NCBI GenBank assembly: GCA_016781485.1
Contig: JADDQH010000020.1
Location: 1-40,492, forward strand
DNA length: 40,492 nucleotides
Direction of reading: 5' to 3'
Origin: Chloroflexota bacterium
GTDB lineage: Bacteria; Chloroflexota; Limnocylindria; Limnocylindrales; CSP1-4
Of the stretch, positions 31,402-39,751 are shown one piece after another. Numbering within the stretch: the first letter of the stretch is position 1; each line of letters begins with the position of its first letter. The notes under the pieces were generated by a model. That model was not told the origin of the DNA. It saw only the letters and a program-made list of their open reading frames with translations, and did not search any database. The translations under genes were made by a program, and so were the position numbers.

Positions 31402-32474
31402 CGGCCGGTTCCGGAGGGATGGACCGGGTCGTGGACTGTGCCCGGCGGATCGGGGATCTCGATAGCGCGGCGATGGACGCGGCGCTTCGCCGACAGGCGG
31501 AGCTGACGAAGCCCGCGGGAAGTCTCGGGCGGCTCGAGGAGGTCGCCGTACGGATCGCGGGGATCACGGGGCTCCGCCGCGCGTCGCTCCGTCAGCGCGC
31601 GATCATCGTGATGGCGGCTGACCACGGCGTCGCGGAGGAGGGGGTCTCCGCGTACCCGCAGGAAGTGACGGCGCAGATGGTCCTGAACTTCCTCGGTGGG
31701 GGAGCCGCGATCAATGTCCTCGCCCGGGCAGTCGGCGCGCGCGTTGTCGTCGTCGACATGGGCGTGGCAGCGGAACTCGCGAACCACCCGGACCTCGTAG
31801 TCGCGAAGATCGCGAGAGGCACGCGCGACTTCGCGCGCGGGCCGGCGATGCGGCGCGAGCAGGCGATCGAGGCGATCGAGGCTGGGATCCGGGTGCTCGA
31901 CGAGCAGGCGCGCCAGGGGCTCGACGTCGTCGGGACCGGCGAGATGGGGATCGGCAACACGACGGCGGCGAGCGCGATCGCTTCGGTCTTCACCGGGAAG
32001 GCACCCGGGGAGATCACCGGGAGGGGCACTGGCATCGATGACGCCACCCTCGCCGCGAAGGTCGCCGTCATCGAGCGGGCGATCGAGCTGAACCATCCCG
32101 ATCCGGCGGATCCGATCGACGTGCTCCACAAGGTGGGTGGGTTCGAGATCGCCGGGCTCGTCGGCGTCATCCTGGCCGCCGCGGCGCGGCGCATCCCGGT
32201 CATCGTCGACGGGTTCATCTCGACCGCCGCCGCCCTCGTCGCGGCTGGGATCTGCCCCGCCGTCACCGCCCACCTTATCGCCGCCCATCGCTCTGCCGAG
32301 ATCGGCCATCGCCCGATGCTCGACCATCTCGGCCTCGATCCGCTCCTCGACCTCGGGCTGCGACTCGGCGAGGGGACAGGCGCGGCACTCGCGATGCACC
32401 TCGTCGATGCTGCGCTGCGGATCCCCGACGAGATGGCGACGTTCGGTGAGGCGGGGGTGTCGCGGACCGGCTGA
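31398..32474 (+). CDS. cobT: Nicotinate-nucleotide:dimethylbenzimidazole phosphoribosyltransferase (CobT)
   Basis: A 358-residue enzyme that makes alpha-ribazole phosphate from a lower-ligand base and nicotinate mononucleotide. Hallmarks: LTKPAGSLGRLEEVAVRIAG, VMAADHGVAEEGVSAYPQEV, MVLNFLGGGAAINVLARAVG, VVGTGEMGIGNTTAASAIAS, and DGFISTAAALVA. The C-terminal LRLGEGTGAALAMHLVDAAL carries the catalytic Glu region. GTG 31398 overlaps the cobC stop (GTGA); ATG 31419 would remove 7 residues. Last gene of the operon; the decayed kinase follows. The base it uses depends on what is available, since bluB is not here. Confidence 0.95.
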   Translation: MTAGSGGMDRVVDCARRIGDLDSAAMDAALRRQAELTKPAGSLGRLEEVAVRIAGITGLRRASLRQRAIIVMAADHGVAEEGVSAYPQEVTAQMVLNFLGGGAAINVLARAVGARVVVVDMGVAAELANHPDLVVAKIARGTRDFARGPAMRREQAIEAIEAGIRVLDEQARQGLDVVGTGEMGIGNTTAASAIASVFTGKAPGEITGRGTGIDDATLAAKVAVIERAIELNHPDPADPIDVLHKVGGFEIAGLVGVILAAAARRIPVIVDGFISTAAALVAAGICPAVTAHLIAAHRSAEIGHRPMLDHLGLDPLLDLGLRLGEGTGAALAMHLVDAALRIPDEMATFGEAGVSRTG

Positions 32475-32489
32475 GAGCGGACGCGGGCG

Positions 32490-32940
32490 GTGCGGCTGGC
32501 CAGCCGTCGCGCGATCGTCGAAGCAAGGGAGCGGGAGCAGCTGAAGGACGAGTTCGTCGCCATGCTCTCGCACGAGTTGCGGACGCCCGTGACGAGGATC
32601 CACGCGGCTGCCCAGATCCTCTCGCGCATCCCCTCGGTCCTGAACGACGCCCGGGCGCGGGAGCTGTTTCCGACATCACACCCGAGTCAGAGCGCCTGCT
32701 CCGGCTCATCGAGAACCTGCTGGTCTTGCCGAGCGCTGGAGCGGGGCACCCTGGAAGCTGCGCGCGAACCCGTCCTTCTCCAGCGGGTCCTGCCCAAGGC
32801 GGTCGATCACGAATCGCGCCGCTGGCCCGATCGGACGATCGGGCTGTACGTCTGCCGCCGGCTCGCGATGGGCGGGCGGATCTGGGCGGACGCCGCACCG
32901 GACGAGGGAACGGTCTTCACCCTTCCGCCTCCCGATCCTG
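32490..32940 (+). pseudogene. Decayed sensor histidine kinase
   Basis: The first frame encodes a HisKA box, EQLKDEFVAMLSHELRTPVT, with the phospho-accepting His in SHELRTP. At about 32665 the coding frame shifts: DITPESERLLRLIENLLVL appears one frame over. At about 32735 it returns to the first frame: RALERGTLEAAREPVLLQRV, LPKAVDHESRRWPD. It then jumps at about 32840 straight to IGLYVCRRLAMGGRIWADAA and EGTVFTLPPPD, the last part of the ATPase domain. So there are two frameshifts, and the ATP-binding N- and G1-box region is deleted. The sensor half is absent. It sits 15 bases after cobT. Not functional as a kinase. Confidence 0.8.
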
Positions 32941-33781
32941 CCGGGCTGAAGTCGCGCGCCGGACCGACCGGTTCCGGCCGAGCGGCTCCCGCGACCGGGT
33001 CGCCGCGACCCGGTCGCCCGACCACTGTCGACTCGCCCGGCTTGAGCACCCGCGCCTCCGTTGACGGAGCCCATCTAGCGAGATGGCGGGCGAACGTGGG
33101 ACCAGGCTCGAGAAGGTGCTGCCGCGACAGGCGGTCGAGGCCGGCGGGGTAGTACGTCGCCCAGTGGATCGGGATGGCGACCGGAGGGCGGATGAGCTCG
33201 GCGGCGTGCGCCGCCCGTCGTGGGTCGAGATGCCCAGGCCCCATCACCGGCCCCCAGACCCAGACGGGCAGGAGAGCGAGGTCGACCCGATAGGCCAGCT
33301 CGCTCATCTCCGGGAAGATGCCGGTGTCGCCCGCGAAGTACGTGCGCACGCCACCCTCGAGCACGTACCCCACCGGTCGCGAACGCGGGATGAGGGGCGT
33401 CAGGACGGTCCCGTGCCGTGCTCGGACGACCGAGACCGCCAGTCCGTGGACCGTCAGCCGGTCGCCCGCGACGACCTCCTCGACGCGCTCGAACCCCAGC
33501 GCGCGGAGCTTCGGGCCGACGCCGCGGGGCACGAGGATCGTCGGCGTCCCCTGCAGGCGCCGGAGGGAGGCAGGGTCCAAATGGTCGAGATGTGCGTGCG
33601 AGACCACGACGAGGTCGATGGGGCCGAGCTCATCGGGGCCGATGCGGTGACCGTGCCGTCGGAGCGGCCCGATCCGCTCGCGGAGCAACGGATCCGTCAG
33701 GACCCGAACGCCGTCGCCCTCGAGAAGTACCGTGGAGTGGCCGACGAACGTGACGCGCGCCGCTCCCGGCGCTTCGGTCAC
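32807..33781 (-). CDS. MBL-fold metal-dependent hydrolase with a long abnormal C-terminal tail
   Basis: A metallo-beta-lactamase-fold enzyme related to the UlaG/NAPE-PLD-like group. N-terminus VTFVGHSTVLLEGDGVRVLT, metal motif VVVSHAHLDHLDPASL (HxHxDH), Asp ligand YFAGDTGIFPEMSELA, and late His IPIHWATYYP. The domain ends near residue 250 (VLKPGESTVV). The frame then runs on for about 74 residues of Pro/Gly/Arg-rich sequence to the stop at 32807, antisense to the end of the decayed kinase. That tail is probably not ancestral. GTG 33781 overlaps the TGA of the membrane-protein gene (GTGA), so the two are coupled. Substrate unknown. Confidence 0.82.
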   Translation of the reverse strand: MTEAPGAARVTFVGHSTVLLEGDGVRVLTDPLLRERIGPLRRHGHRIGPDELGPIDLVVVSHAHLDHLDPASLRRLQGTPTILVPRGVGPKLRALGFERVEEVVAGDRLTVHGLAVSVVRARHGTVLTPLIPRSRPVGYVLEGGVRTYFAGDTGIFPEMSELAYRVDLALLPVWVWGPVMGPGHLDPRRAAHAAELIRPPVAIPIHWATYYPAGLDRLSRQHLLEPGPTFARHLARWAPSTEARVLKPGESTVVGRPGRGDPVAGAARPEPVGPARDFSPAGSGGGRVKTVPSSGAASAQIRPPIASRRQTYSPIVRSGQRRDS

Positions 33782-34482
33782 GACCCGTTCTGCGCCGTCG
33801 CCGGTCGCCACCTGGCCGCTGTGATGCCGGCGCCGACGACCGCGCCGAGGAACGACTCGATCGTGTCCAGCATCGTGTCTTCGTACGTCAGGTTCATGCC
33901 CCGGAAGCCCATCTTCAACCCGACGAACTCCATGATCTCCCACGCCATCGCTCCGGTCGCCCCGATGCCGAGCGTGATCGTGGCGGCTTCCCAGCGGGAG
34001 CCGATGCGGGGCGAGATCGCGGCACCGAACGCGGTCATCAGGATGGCGCCGTTCGAAAAGTGGACGGCGTCGTCGATGTGCGCCCGCTCGTAGAGGCCCA
34101 GGGCGTTGCCGCCCGAGTCCAGCAGCAGCGGCACAGAGAGCATCAGGTCGGCGCCCAGCGGGTACGGCTCGGGTCGTCGTCGGAGCGCCGAGCCGACAGG
34201 GATCGCAAGCGTCACGCTCACGTACCCGAGCGCGCGGATCCGCATCGCCTTCCCATGCCACTTGGGCTGCTTCGGGTGCCGAACCGCGTCAGCGGCGACG
34301 GCGAGTGTCGTCGCCTTCGCTGCCAGGAGGAGTGCTTTGCCGAGCGGTCGCAGGGGCCGGAGGCGCGCGACGGTCCGACTCGCGGCACGAGTCGCGGCCG
34401 TTGTGCCTCGACTGCCCTCGCTGGACGTGTGTTGGTGCGACGGAACGTCGTCGGCCGGGGACGGATAGGGTCGAACGCTCAC
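33778..34482 (-). CDS. DUF2238/VanZ-like membrane protein
   Basis: A 234-residue protein. A polar, Ser/Arg-rich N-terminus of about 45 residues is followed by spans LGKALLLAAKATTLAVAADA, ALGYVSVTLAIPVGSAL, LGADLMLSVPLLLDSGGNAL and two more. The family-type signature is IDDAVHFSNGAILMTAFGAA, later GAMAWEIMEFVGLKMG and YEDTMLDTIESFLGAVVGAG, matching the conserved D-H-G...WE..E...D..D pattern of DUF2238-type proteins. Function unknown. First gene of a two-gene unit with the MBL-fold hydrolase. The start could be internal, since the first 45 residues are unlike the rest. Confidence 0.75.
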   Translation of the reverse strand: MSVRPYPSPADDVPSHQHTSSEGSRGTTAATRAASRTVARLRPLRPLGKALLLAAKATTLAVAADAVRHPKQPKWHGKAMRIRALGYVSVTLAIPVGSALRRRPEPYPLGADLMLSVPLLLDSGGNALGLYERAHIDDAVHFSNGAILMTAFGAAISPRIGSRWEAATITLGIGATGAMAWEIMEFVGLKMGFRGMNLTYEDTMLDTIESFLGAVVGAGITAARWRPATAQNGS

Positions 34483-34560
34483 TTCGTCTCCTCGAGGGAT
34501 CGGGATGGTCCTGTCAGCCTATCCCGGCGCGCCGGGCCGGCTGAGATTAAGCCACCGCTA

Positions 34561-34680
34561 TTGCGCCGTTCTGCTCGCCGCGTCCCCGCCGCGGGCGATC
34601 AGCCAGATCCCGCCTTCGTGGTCCACGAGCCTGTATCGGACCCCCCGACGCTCGACGGTTTCATCTGCCCGAGCGTCTAG
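34561..34680 (-). other. Short coding-like segment without start
   Basis: On the minus strand, just past the stop of the hydrolase gene, one frame reads ADETVERRGVRYRLVDHEGG, then IWLIARGGDAASRTAQ to a TAG. It looks like protein but has no start codon; a nearby ATG (34659-34657) is in another frame. It may be a small gene with a frameshift, or a remnant. The rest of 34483-34676 is empty. Confidence 0.25.
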
Positions 34681-36947
34681 GGATCGGCTCGCGACGGGAG
34701 GAGCCGAAGCGTCCTCGCGATCCGGCGGAACGATGCGACGGCGTTCGGGTCGACATCCTCGCGCCGCGCGAAGCTCATCAGGAACACGTCGTCGCCGGAC
34801 TTCACCACGTAGTCGACGTAGACCAACTGGGAAGCGTCCTCCCGATCCTCCGTTGGGTATCGATACACGATCTCGACCGCCTCGTGCCCGTCGAGTCGCA
34901 ACCGCTTCTTCGTCGCCGGCCTCGACGGTTCACTCTCGTCGATCCAGTCGACCCAGTCCTTGACGAGCGCATCGAACGACTCGCCGTTGAGCGCGTCGAT
35001 CAACCGGGCGACGGTGAGGGTCGGCGTCGCCGTCGTGACAGGGTCGTTCGCTGCTCGATCGTGTGCGAGGAGCAGGACGCCGGCGCTCAGCTCGTCCGGC
35101 GCCGCGCGGATCAGCTGGCCGAGCTCGGGATCGGTCTGCAGGAGCCGGTCGAGCGCCGCGGGGTCGTCCAGATCGTCAGCGCTGATCCGGAGCCAGTGCC
35201 CCGGAAGGTCGAGCTCGAACCCCTCGACCTCGTCCCGATATCGCTTGGGTGGGAGGGGGGTCGGGGCATCCGATGGCAGGAGGAACCGGGGGCCGTGGAG
35301 CGTGCGAAGACAGGTGGCGTTCGGGCGCTCGGACGGGTCGCGCAGGAACCGGAGTGTGAGCGCGTCGGCGCAGAACCGGCTTCCGACAACGCCGTGTCCG
35401 ACGCCCGGGAACTCGTACAGGAACGACTGCTCCAGATTCGCGGCCGCTCGGCGCGCGAAGTCAGGCGGTGTGATCGGGTCGTATTCGCCGGCGAGCAGAA
35501 GCGTCGGGATGGTGCTCCTGACGGGCTCGTCCGCCGACGCCGGAGCCGGTGGGACCCGCCACACGCTTTCGCACGTGCGCAGGAACGACTCGGCGTGGAA
35601 CGTGAACGTCTGGAAGATCTCGGGCCGGACGCCGGCAGCGCCCTCGCGGATCGCGCCCGGGCGCACGAACGGCGCCTCCTCCGCGCACTCGACCGCGGAG
35701 TAGACACCCTCGCTCTGCATCCTCGAGGCCTCGATCAGCTCCGACAGGTTCTCTGCCACCGCGTCGAACCGCCCGTCCCTGGCCTCGTAGATGACGCGTG
35801 GGATGGAGGGCACGCGGTCGGTCGAATAGAGCATCTCGAAGAGCGACGCCGCGAAATGCTCGCCGTCGAGCCGCACCTCGTACGACGTCTCTTCCGAAAG
35901 GTCCAACACCGTCAACCGCGCCGGCTCTCTTTCGAGTCGGGCGAATACCTCGGAGAAGACCTCATCCAGGCGTGGGTAAGCGCGCGAGCAGCGGGTGTCG
36001 GCGGCACAGCTCGAAAAGATCGCGACGACCACTTCGTCGATGTTCCGGGCGAGCCCGACTTCGATGTCCACTTCCGGCGGGTACGCGGCGTCGAGGATCA
36101 CGCTCCGGATGCCCTCGGGATGGTCGCGCATCGTGACGAGGGCGAGCCGGGTCCCGTAGGAGATCCCGTAGAGGTTCCATTCCCGATACCCGAGCGCGCG
36201 CCTGAGGTCTTCCACGTCCGCGGCGCTTGCGGACGTGGTGTACGCGCTCAGTGCGACCTCCTCGCCGAGGAGTCGATCTCGGCAGCGCCGAGCTGCCTGC
36301 TCCCCGATCTCGTGCCATTCCTCGGGTTCGTGGACCTCGTCGAGGGTGGAGACGAGCACCTCGGTCGCTTCCGGGCAATCGAGTGACGGCTCCGAATAGC
36401 CCGTCCCTCGTTGGTCGAACAGGATGAGGTCGCGATCCTGGAGGAACGGCGTCCGCTGCACGATGTATTCGGCTACGGCCAGCGTGTCCCCACCCGGGCC
36501 CCCGTTCAGGAACACGACCGGATCGGGCTGCGGGAGGGGGTTGGTGGTGCTGAACATCGCGACGTGCAGGCGGACAGTACGCCCGCCGGGCGCCGCCCGA
36601 TCCTCGGGGACGACCAGATAACCGCACTCGACTTCGTATTCCTCGGAGATCTCGAACGGGCACCTGGCCTCATCGAAGCGCGGCCCGGTGTCCGCGATGG
36701 CGGAGGGGGCTGGGGACGCGGTGCCAGCAACGGTCGGGGACGTGGTGGGTGTCGCCGGCATGGCAGCCCCCGAGGAGGCCGAGGAGGGGAGGGCAGAAGC
36801 GGCAGCAGGAGACGCGGGGACCGCGGTATCCGGGGCCGGGTCCGGCGAGGTGGACGCGCACCCGGCGGAGACGAGCGCGAGGCACGCCATCGCTACGGCG
36901 AGGAGCCGCCAGCGCCGTGAGGGATCGCTCCTGGTCGCCACCCGCAT
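34677..36947 (-). CDS. Secreted alpha/beta-hydrolase lipoprotein (tripeptidyl-aminopeptidase/proline-iminopeptidase-like) with extra C-terminal domain
   Basis: A 756-residue lipoprotein. The signal peptide ends in the lipobox LVSAGC, followed by a Ser/Pro/Ala/Thr linker to about residue 85. The hydrolase domain (about 90-540) has the oxyanion strand VVFLNGGPGGDTLAVAEYIV, LILFDQRGTGYSEPSLDCPE, nucleophile NLYGISYGTRLAL (GxSxG), acid LLAGEYDPITPPDFA and His FPGVGHGVVGS. Paired cysteines are frequent, as in exported S33-type peptidases. Residues about 575-756 form a further domain (EGFELDLPGHWLRIS ... VYVDYVVKSGDDVFLMSFAR) resembling PsbP/DUF1795-like folds. Start ATG 36947. It probably trims peptides outside the cell; substrate unproven. 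Confidence 0.88.
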   Translation of the reverse strand: MRVATRSDPSRRWRLLAVAMACLALVSAGCASTSPDPAPDTAVPASPAAASALPSSASSGAAMPATPTTSPTVAGTASPAPSAIADTGPRFDEARCPFEISEEYEVECGYLVVPEDRAAPGGRTVRLHVAMFSTTNPLPQPDPVVFLNGGPGGDTLAVAEYIVQRTPFLQDRDLILFDQRGTGYSEPSLDCPEATEVLVSTLDEVHEPEEWHEIGEQAARRCRDRLLGEEVALSAYTTSASAADVEDLRRALGYREWNLYGISYGTRLALVTMRDHPEGIRSVILDAAYPPEVDIEVGLARNIDEVVVAIFSSCAADTRCSRAYPRLDEVFSEVFARLEREPARLTVLDLSEETSYEVRLDGEHFAASLFEMLYSTDRVPSIPRVIYEARDGRFDAVAENLSELIEASRMQSEGVYSAVECAEEAPFVRPGAIREGAAGVRPEIFQTFTFHAESFLRTCESVWRVPPAPASADEPVRSTIPTLLLAGEYDPITPPDFARRAAANLEQSFLYEFPGVGHGVVGSRFCADALTLRFLRDPSERPNATCLRTLHGPRFLLPSDAPTPLPPKRYRDEVEGFELDLPGHWLRISADDLDDPAALDRLLQTDPELGQLIRAAPDELSAGVLLLAHDRAANDPVTTATPTLTVARLIDALNGESFDALVKDWVDWIDESEPSRPATKKRLRLDGHEAVEIVYRYPTEDREDASQLVYVDYVVKSGDDVFLMSFARREDVDPNAVASFRRIARTLRLLPSRADP

Positions 36948-37051
36948 CCCCCCGATCAGCCTCTTTCGGCGTCCGCTACCCCGATGCTCGTGCGAGTGTA
37001 GGGCGCGCCGAGGAGTGGCGCGGCGGGGGCGGTCCGCCCGTTCGGGTAACG

Positions 37052-37075
37052 GGCGGCGGGCTGTCGCCCGCCGCC
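37052..37075 (-). terminator. Hairpin terminator after the carbonic anhydrase gene
   Basis: GGCGGCGGGC (37052-37061) and GCCCGCCGCC (37066-37075) form a perfect 10-bp stem with a TGTC loop, about 11 bases past the stop of the minus-strand gene at 37086. No long T-run follows. Confidence 0.7.
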
Positions 37076-37085
37076 TCAGGCGCCT

Positions 37086-37592
37086 CTACACGACTTGCCG
37101 CAGCCGTCCGGTCTCGACCTCATACACGACGCCGTGAACCGGCACGTCCTTGATCCAAGGGTGTGACTTGATCCGCTCGACCTGTGCTCGCAGGTTGACC
37201 TCGAGATCGGGGAACGCGAGGAGAGGAAGGTCTACGTCGGAGCCGGTGCGTTCAGCAAGCTCACGACGAACGGTGTCGTCGTCGAACGTCAACATGCCGC
37301 AGCCCGTGTGCTCGAGGACGATCACCTCCTCGGTACCCAGGAGCTGCTGGCTGATGACAAGCGACCGAAGGGCGTCATCGGTGGCGAGGCCGCCTGCGTT
37401 GCGGATGATGTGAGCATCTCCGGTCCGCAGGCCGAGGACGTCCTCGACCGTGATCCGCGCGTCCATGCACGCGAGCACGGCGAGCTTCCGGCCCGGAGGA
37501 AGAGGGAGGTCGGAGCGATCGAACTGGGCGACGTAGCGCTCGTTCTCCGCGAGCGCGCGCGCGTACTCGGAACTGGGCTGGGTCGTGGCCAA
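37086..37592 (-). CDS. Beta-class carbonic anhydrase
   Basis: A 168-residue zinc enzyme interconverting CO2 and bicarbonate. Zinc ligands and the Asp-Arg dyad are present: ACMDARITVEDVLGL (Cys42, Asp44, Arg46) and VLEHTGCGMLTFDDDTVRRE (His95, Cys98). DAHIIRNAGGLATDDALRSL is the conserved RNAGG segment. The short length and ending VHGVVYEVETGRL fit the small bacterial subgroup. ATG 37592 is preceded by a modest site. Monocistronic, with its own terminator. Confidence 0.93.
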   Translation of the reverse strand: MATTQPSSEYARALAENERYVAQFDRSDLPLPPGRKLAVLACMDARITVEDVLGLRTGDAHIIRNAGGLATDDALRSLVISQQLLGTEEVIVLEHTGCGMLTFDDDTVRRELAERTGSDVDLPLLAFPDLEVNLRAQVERIKSHPWIKDVPVHGVVYEVETGRLRQVV

Positions 37593-37843
37593 CGGGAGTA
37601 CCTCCGCGTGGAGCTGCTAAGGCCGACGGCGGCGCAGCGGGCTCAGGTCCGAGCGAGGGCCCCGTGGCGCGATTCGCCTTGCCGCGTGAAGGCGCGCGCG
37701 GGGGGCAGACCCGAGGCCCGCCGAGTACACGCGCAGCGAACGAAGAGCGGCAGCATCCGGGGCATCATCGCAGCAACGACGGATCGCCGCACGATCTTCG
37801 GCCGGAGGAGGCCGCCGTCGTCGGGGCGACGGCGCAAACGGGA

Positions 37844-38794
37844 TCACCGTGCGTCCGGATCCACGGGCGGTTCCTCCCACTGCGCCCGCCGGTACCGGAA
37901 CACGCGCCGCAGCCGCTCCACATCCACGCCGGGGACCGTCCGCTCAACGACGTCGTAGGTCTCCTCGACGAGCTGCGCGAGAACGGCCGCGGCCTCGGGC
38001 GGCGCGATCTCGAAGATGCGCGTGAGGCGCGCGAGCAGATCAGGTGGCGCGTCGCTGAGAGGAAGGACCGCGGCGGTCAGTGACTTGAAGCCGAAAGCGT
38101 GTCGTCGATCGGCGGCATACAGGACTTCCAGCAGACGAGCGATGACCTCACTCCAGGCGCCGTACAGTGCCGGGAGGTTCGGCCCCCGCGCGAGATACAT
38201 CTCCCACCGCCAGAAATGATCGAGCTGGCCGTACCGACCGACCACCGCTCGCGCGAGCTCATCAGGGTATCCCGCTGTCCGCGCCTGCCAGGGCGCGACC
38301 GTCTTCTCGCCGCTCAGCGCGATGCACGCGCTGAGAGCCGCGACGGCGAGCCGCTTGCGCTCGTCCGTGTCGTGTCTCAGCAGTACGTCGTCGAGTATCG
38401 TTTCGACTGCCTCCACGGTCTGATGGATCACCTCGACAAGGAGTCCAGAGGTCGGCACTCCGCTCTCCGACTGGCCGACGAACAGGTCGTCTGTCCACGC
38501 GTGATCCGCTTCGTCGAACGACCCGAGCCGATGGACGTACGCACTCGCCGCCCGCGGAGCGTGCTCGCGGTCGCGCGTCGACGGCGACCCGTGCCAGTAG
38601 ACGGCCATCTCGAGATCGGAGAAGCGATCGGCGTCGCCCCGGGACGTGGAGCCGGTGACCACCACAGCCGCCACCGCCGGCAGGCGCGCGTATGCGGGCG
38701 CGAGCGACCGCGCGATGGACAGCCGCCCTTCGCTCGCCGGCGATCGCGACTGGCGCCGCCGACCGCCCATGGCGTCAGAACCCGCCGGGGGCAT
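37844..38794 (-). CDS. Nucleotidyltransferase-domain protein
   Basis: A protein of up to 316 residues. The Pol-beta-type nucleotidyltransferase motif is VVVTGSTSRGDADRFSDLEM (GS-x-ARG-like with D-x-E in place of DxD), near residue 45-65, followed by the strand AVYWHG. The remainder is helical (LVEVIHQTVEAVETILDDV, LERKRLAVAALSACIAL-like stretch, YGQLDHFWRWEMYLARG), likely substrate-binding, similar in layout to DUF4037-type proteins. The first 8-9 residues before MGGRRRQ may not be translated; ATG 38770 is an alternative start. Divergent from the methyltransferase at 38889. Substrate unknown. Confidence 0.75.
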   Translation of the reverse strand: MPPAGSDAMGGRRRQSRSPASEGRLSIARSLAPAYARLPAVAAVVVTGSTSRGDADRFSDLEMAVYWHGSPSTRDREHAPRAASAYVHRLGSFDEADHAWTDDLFVGQSESGVPTSGLLVEVIHQTVEAVETILDDVLLRHDTDERKRLAVAALSACIALSGEKTVAPWQARTAGYPDELARAVVGRYGQLDHFWRWEMYLARGPNLPALYGAWSEVIARLLEVLYAADRRHAFGFKSLTAAVLPLSDAPPDLLARLTRIFEIAPPEAAAVLAQLVEETYDVVERTVPGVDVERLRRVFRYRRAQWEEPPVDPDAR

Positions 38795-38888
38795 CCGTGC
38801 GAGGGTGGGGGACCGGAGCGGTGACGAAACGAAAGACGATGATGGCGGCCGCGCGCGACCAGCCGGCAGCTTCCAAGGGCGAAGCCGT

Positions 38889-39536
38889 ATGACCGCCGAC
38901 GATGTCCGGCGCAGTTATGACGCCGTCGCGAGCGAATACGTCGCCCGCGTCTACGACGAGCTGCGCCACAAACCCCTCGACCGCGCACTGCTCGACGAGG
39001 TCGCAGAGGAGGTGCGGGGTCGGGGGAGAGTCTGCGATCTCGGGTGCGGGCCCGGGCATGTGGCCCGATACCTGCACGACCGGGGCGTCGAGGTCTGCGG
39101 CATCGATGTTTCCCGGCGGTTGGTCGACGAAGCGCGCCGCCTGAACCCGCAGATCGAGTTCGTGGCGGGTGACATGCGCTCGTTGGACGTCCCCGACGAG
39201 ACGTTCGCGGCGGCGTTGGCCTTCTACTCGCTGATCCATTTCGTGGGCGACGAACTCCTGCTGGCACTCGGAGAGATCAGGCGTGTCCTGCGTCCGGGTG
39301 GGCTCCTGCTCGCTGCGTTCCATCGGGGGTCCGAGACGCGCCATCTGGACGAGTGGTGGGGCACCAAGGTCCGCCTGGACTTCGTCTTCTTCGAGCCGGG
39401 CGAGCTCGAGGTCGCTCTCGAGGCGAACGGGTTCACCGTCGAGCGCATCATCGAACGACCGCCCTACGTGGGCTACGAGGCAGAAACCAACCGGTTCTAC
39501 ATCTTCGCTCGGAAGCCGCAAGAGCAACGCCAGTGA
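38889..39536 (+). CDS. Class I SAM-dependent methyltransferase
   Basis: A 215-residue methyltransferase. It begins DDVRRSYDAVASEYVARVYD, a common opening. Motif I is RVCDLGCGPGHVARYLHDRG, motif post-I is VCGIDVSRRLVDEARRLNP, and later FVAGDMRSLDVPDETFAAAL and LGEIRRVLRPGGLLLAAFHR. The C-terminus LEVALEANGFTVERIIERPP is typical of small-molecule or ubiquinone-type methyltransferases. ATG 38889 chosen; open upstream frame lacks conserved content. Substrate unknown. Confidence 0.9.
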   Translation: MTADDVRRSYDAVASEYVARVYDELRHKPLDRALLDEVAEEVRGRGRVCDLGCGPGHVARYLHDRGVEVCGIDVSRRLVDEARRLNPQIEFVAGDMRSLDVPDETFAAALAFYSLIHFVGDELLLALGEIRRVLRPGGLLLAAFHRGSETRHLDEWWGTKVRLDFVFFEPGELEVALEANGFTVERIIERPPYVGYEAETNRFYIFARKPQEQRQ

Positions 39537-39586
39537 TCGACGGGCGATCCCGCAGTTGGTGCAGCATCACCGCGTGACCTCTACCC

Positions 39587-39724
39587 GTGGGTCGTGTTCT
39601 CGAACCGGCAGACCCCGGCGAGCTCCAGCGCCTGCTCGATACGTATGACCCACGGCCTATGGTCGCGGTGAGCGTCGGGGCGGTCCTCGTCATCGCCTGG
39701 CTGATGCTCGTCAAGCCGTTCTGA
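39587..39724 (+). CDS. 45-residue single-span membrane peptide
   Basis: GTG 39587 starts a frame reading VGRVLEPADPGELQRLLDTY, then DPRPMVAVSVGAVLVIAWLM, ending LVKPF and TGA 39722. The first half is polar and helical, the second is one membrane span with a Lys near the end. Codon third positions are G/C-rich. It lies in an otherwise empty gap between the methyltransferase and the GrpB gene. No family recognised; no clear ribosome site. Confidence 0.4.
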   Translation: MGRVLEPADPGELQRLLDTYDPRPMVAVSVGAVLVIAWLMLVKPF

Positions 39725-39751
39725 TGGAAGGCGCGAAGGCGCGGCGCCCTG

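Noticed and set aside
31365-32603. Minus-strand 412-residue frame
   Set aside because: Antisense of cobT, which has all family motifs.
34884-36386. Plus-strand 500-residue frame
   Set aside because: Antisense of the alpha/beta-hydrolase lipoprotein, which has lipobox and catalytic residues in order.
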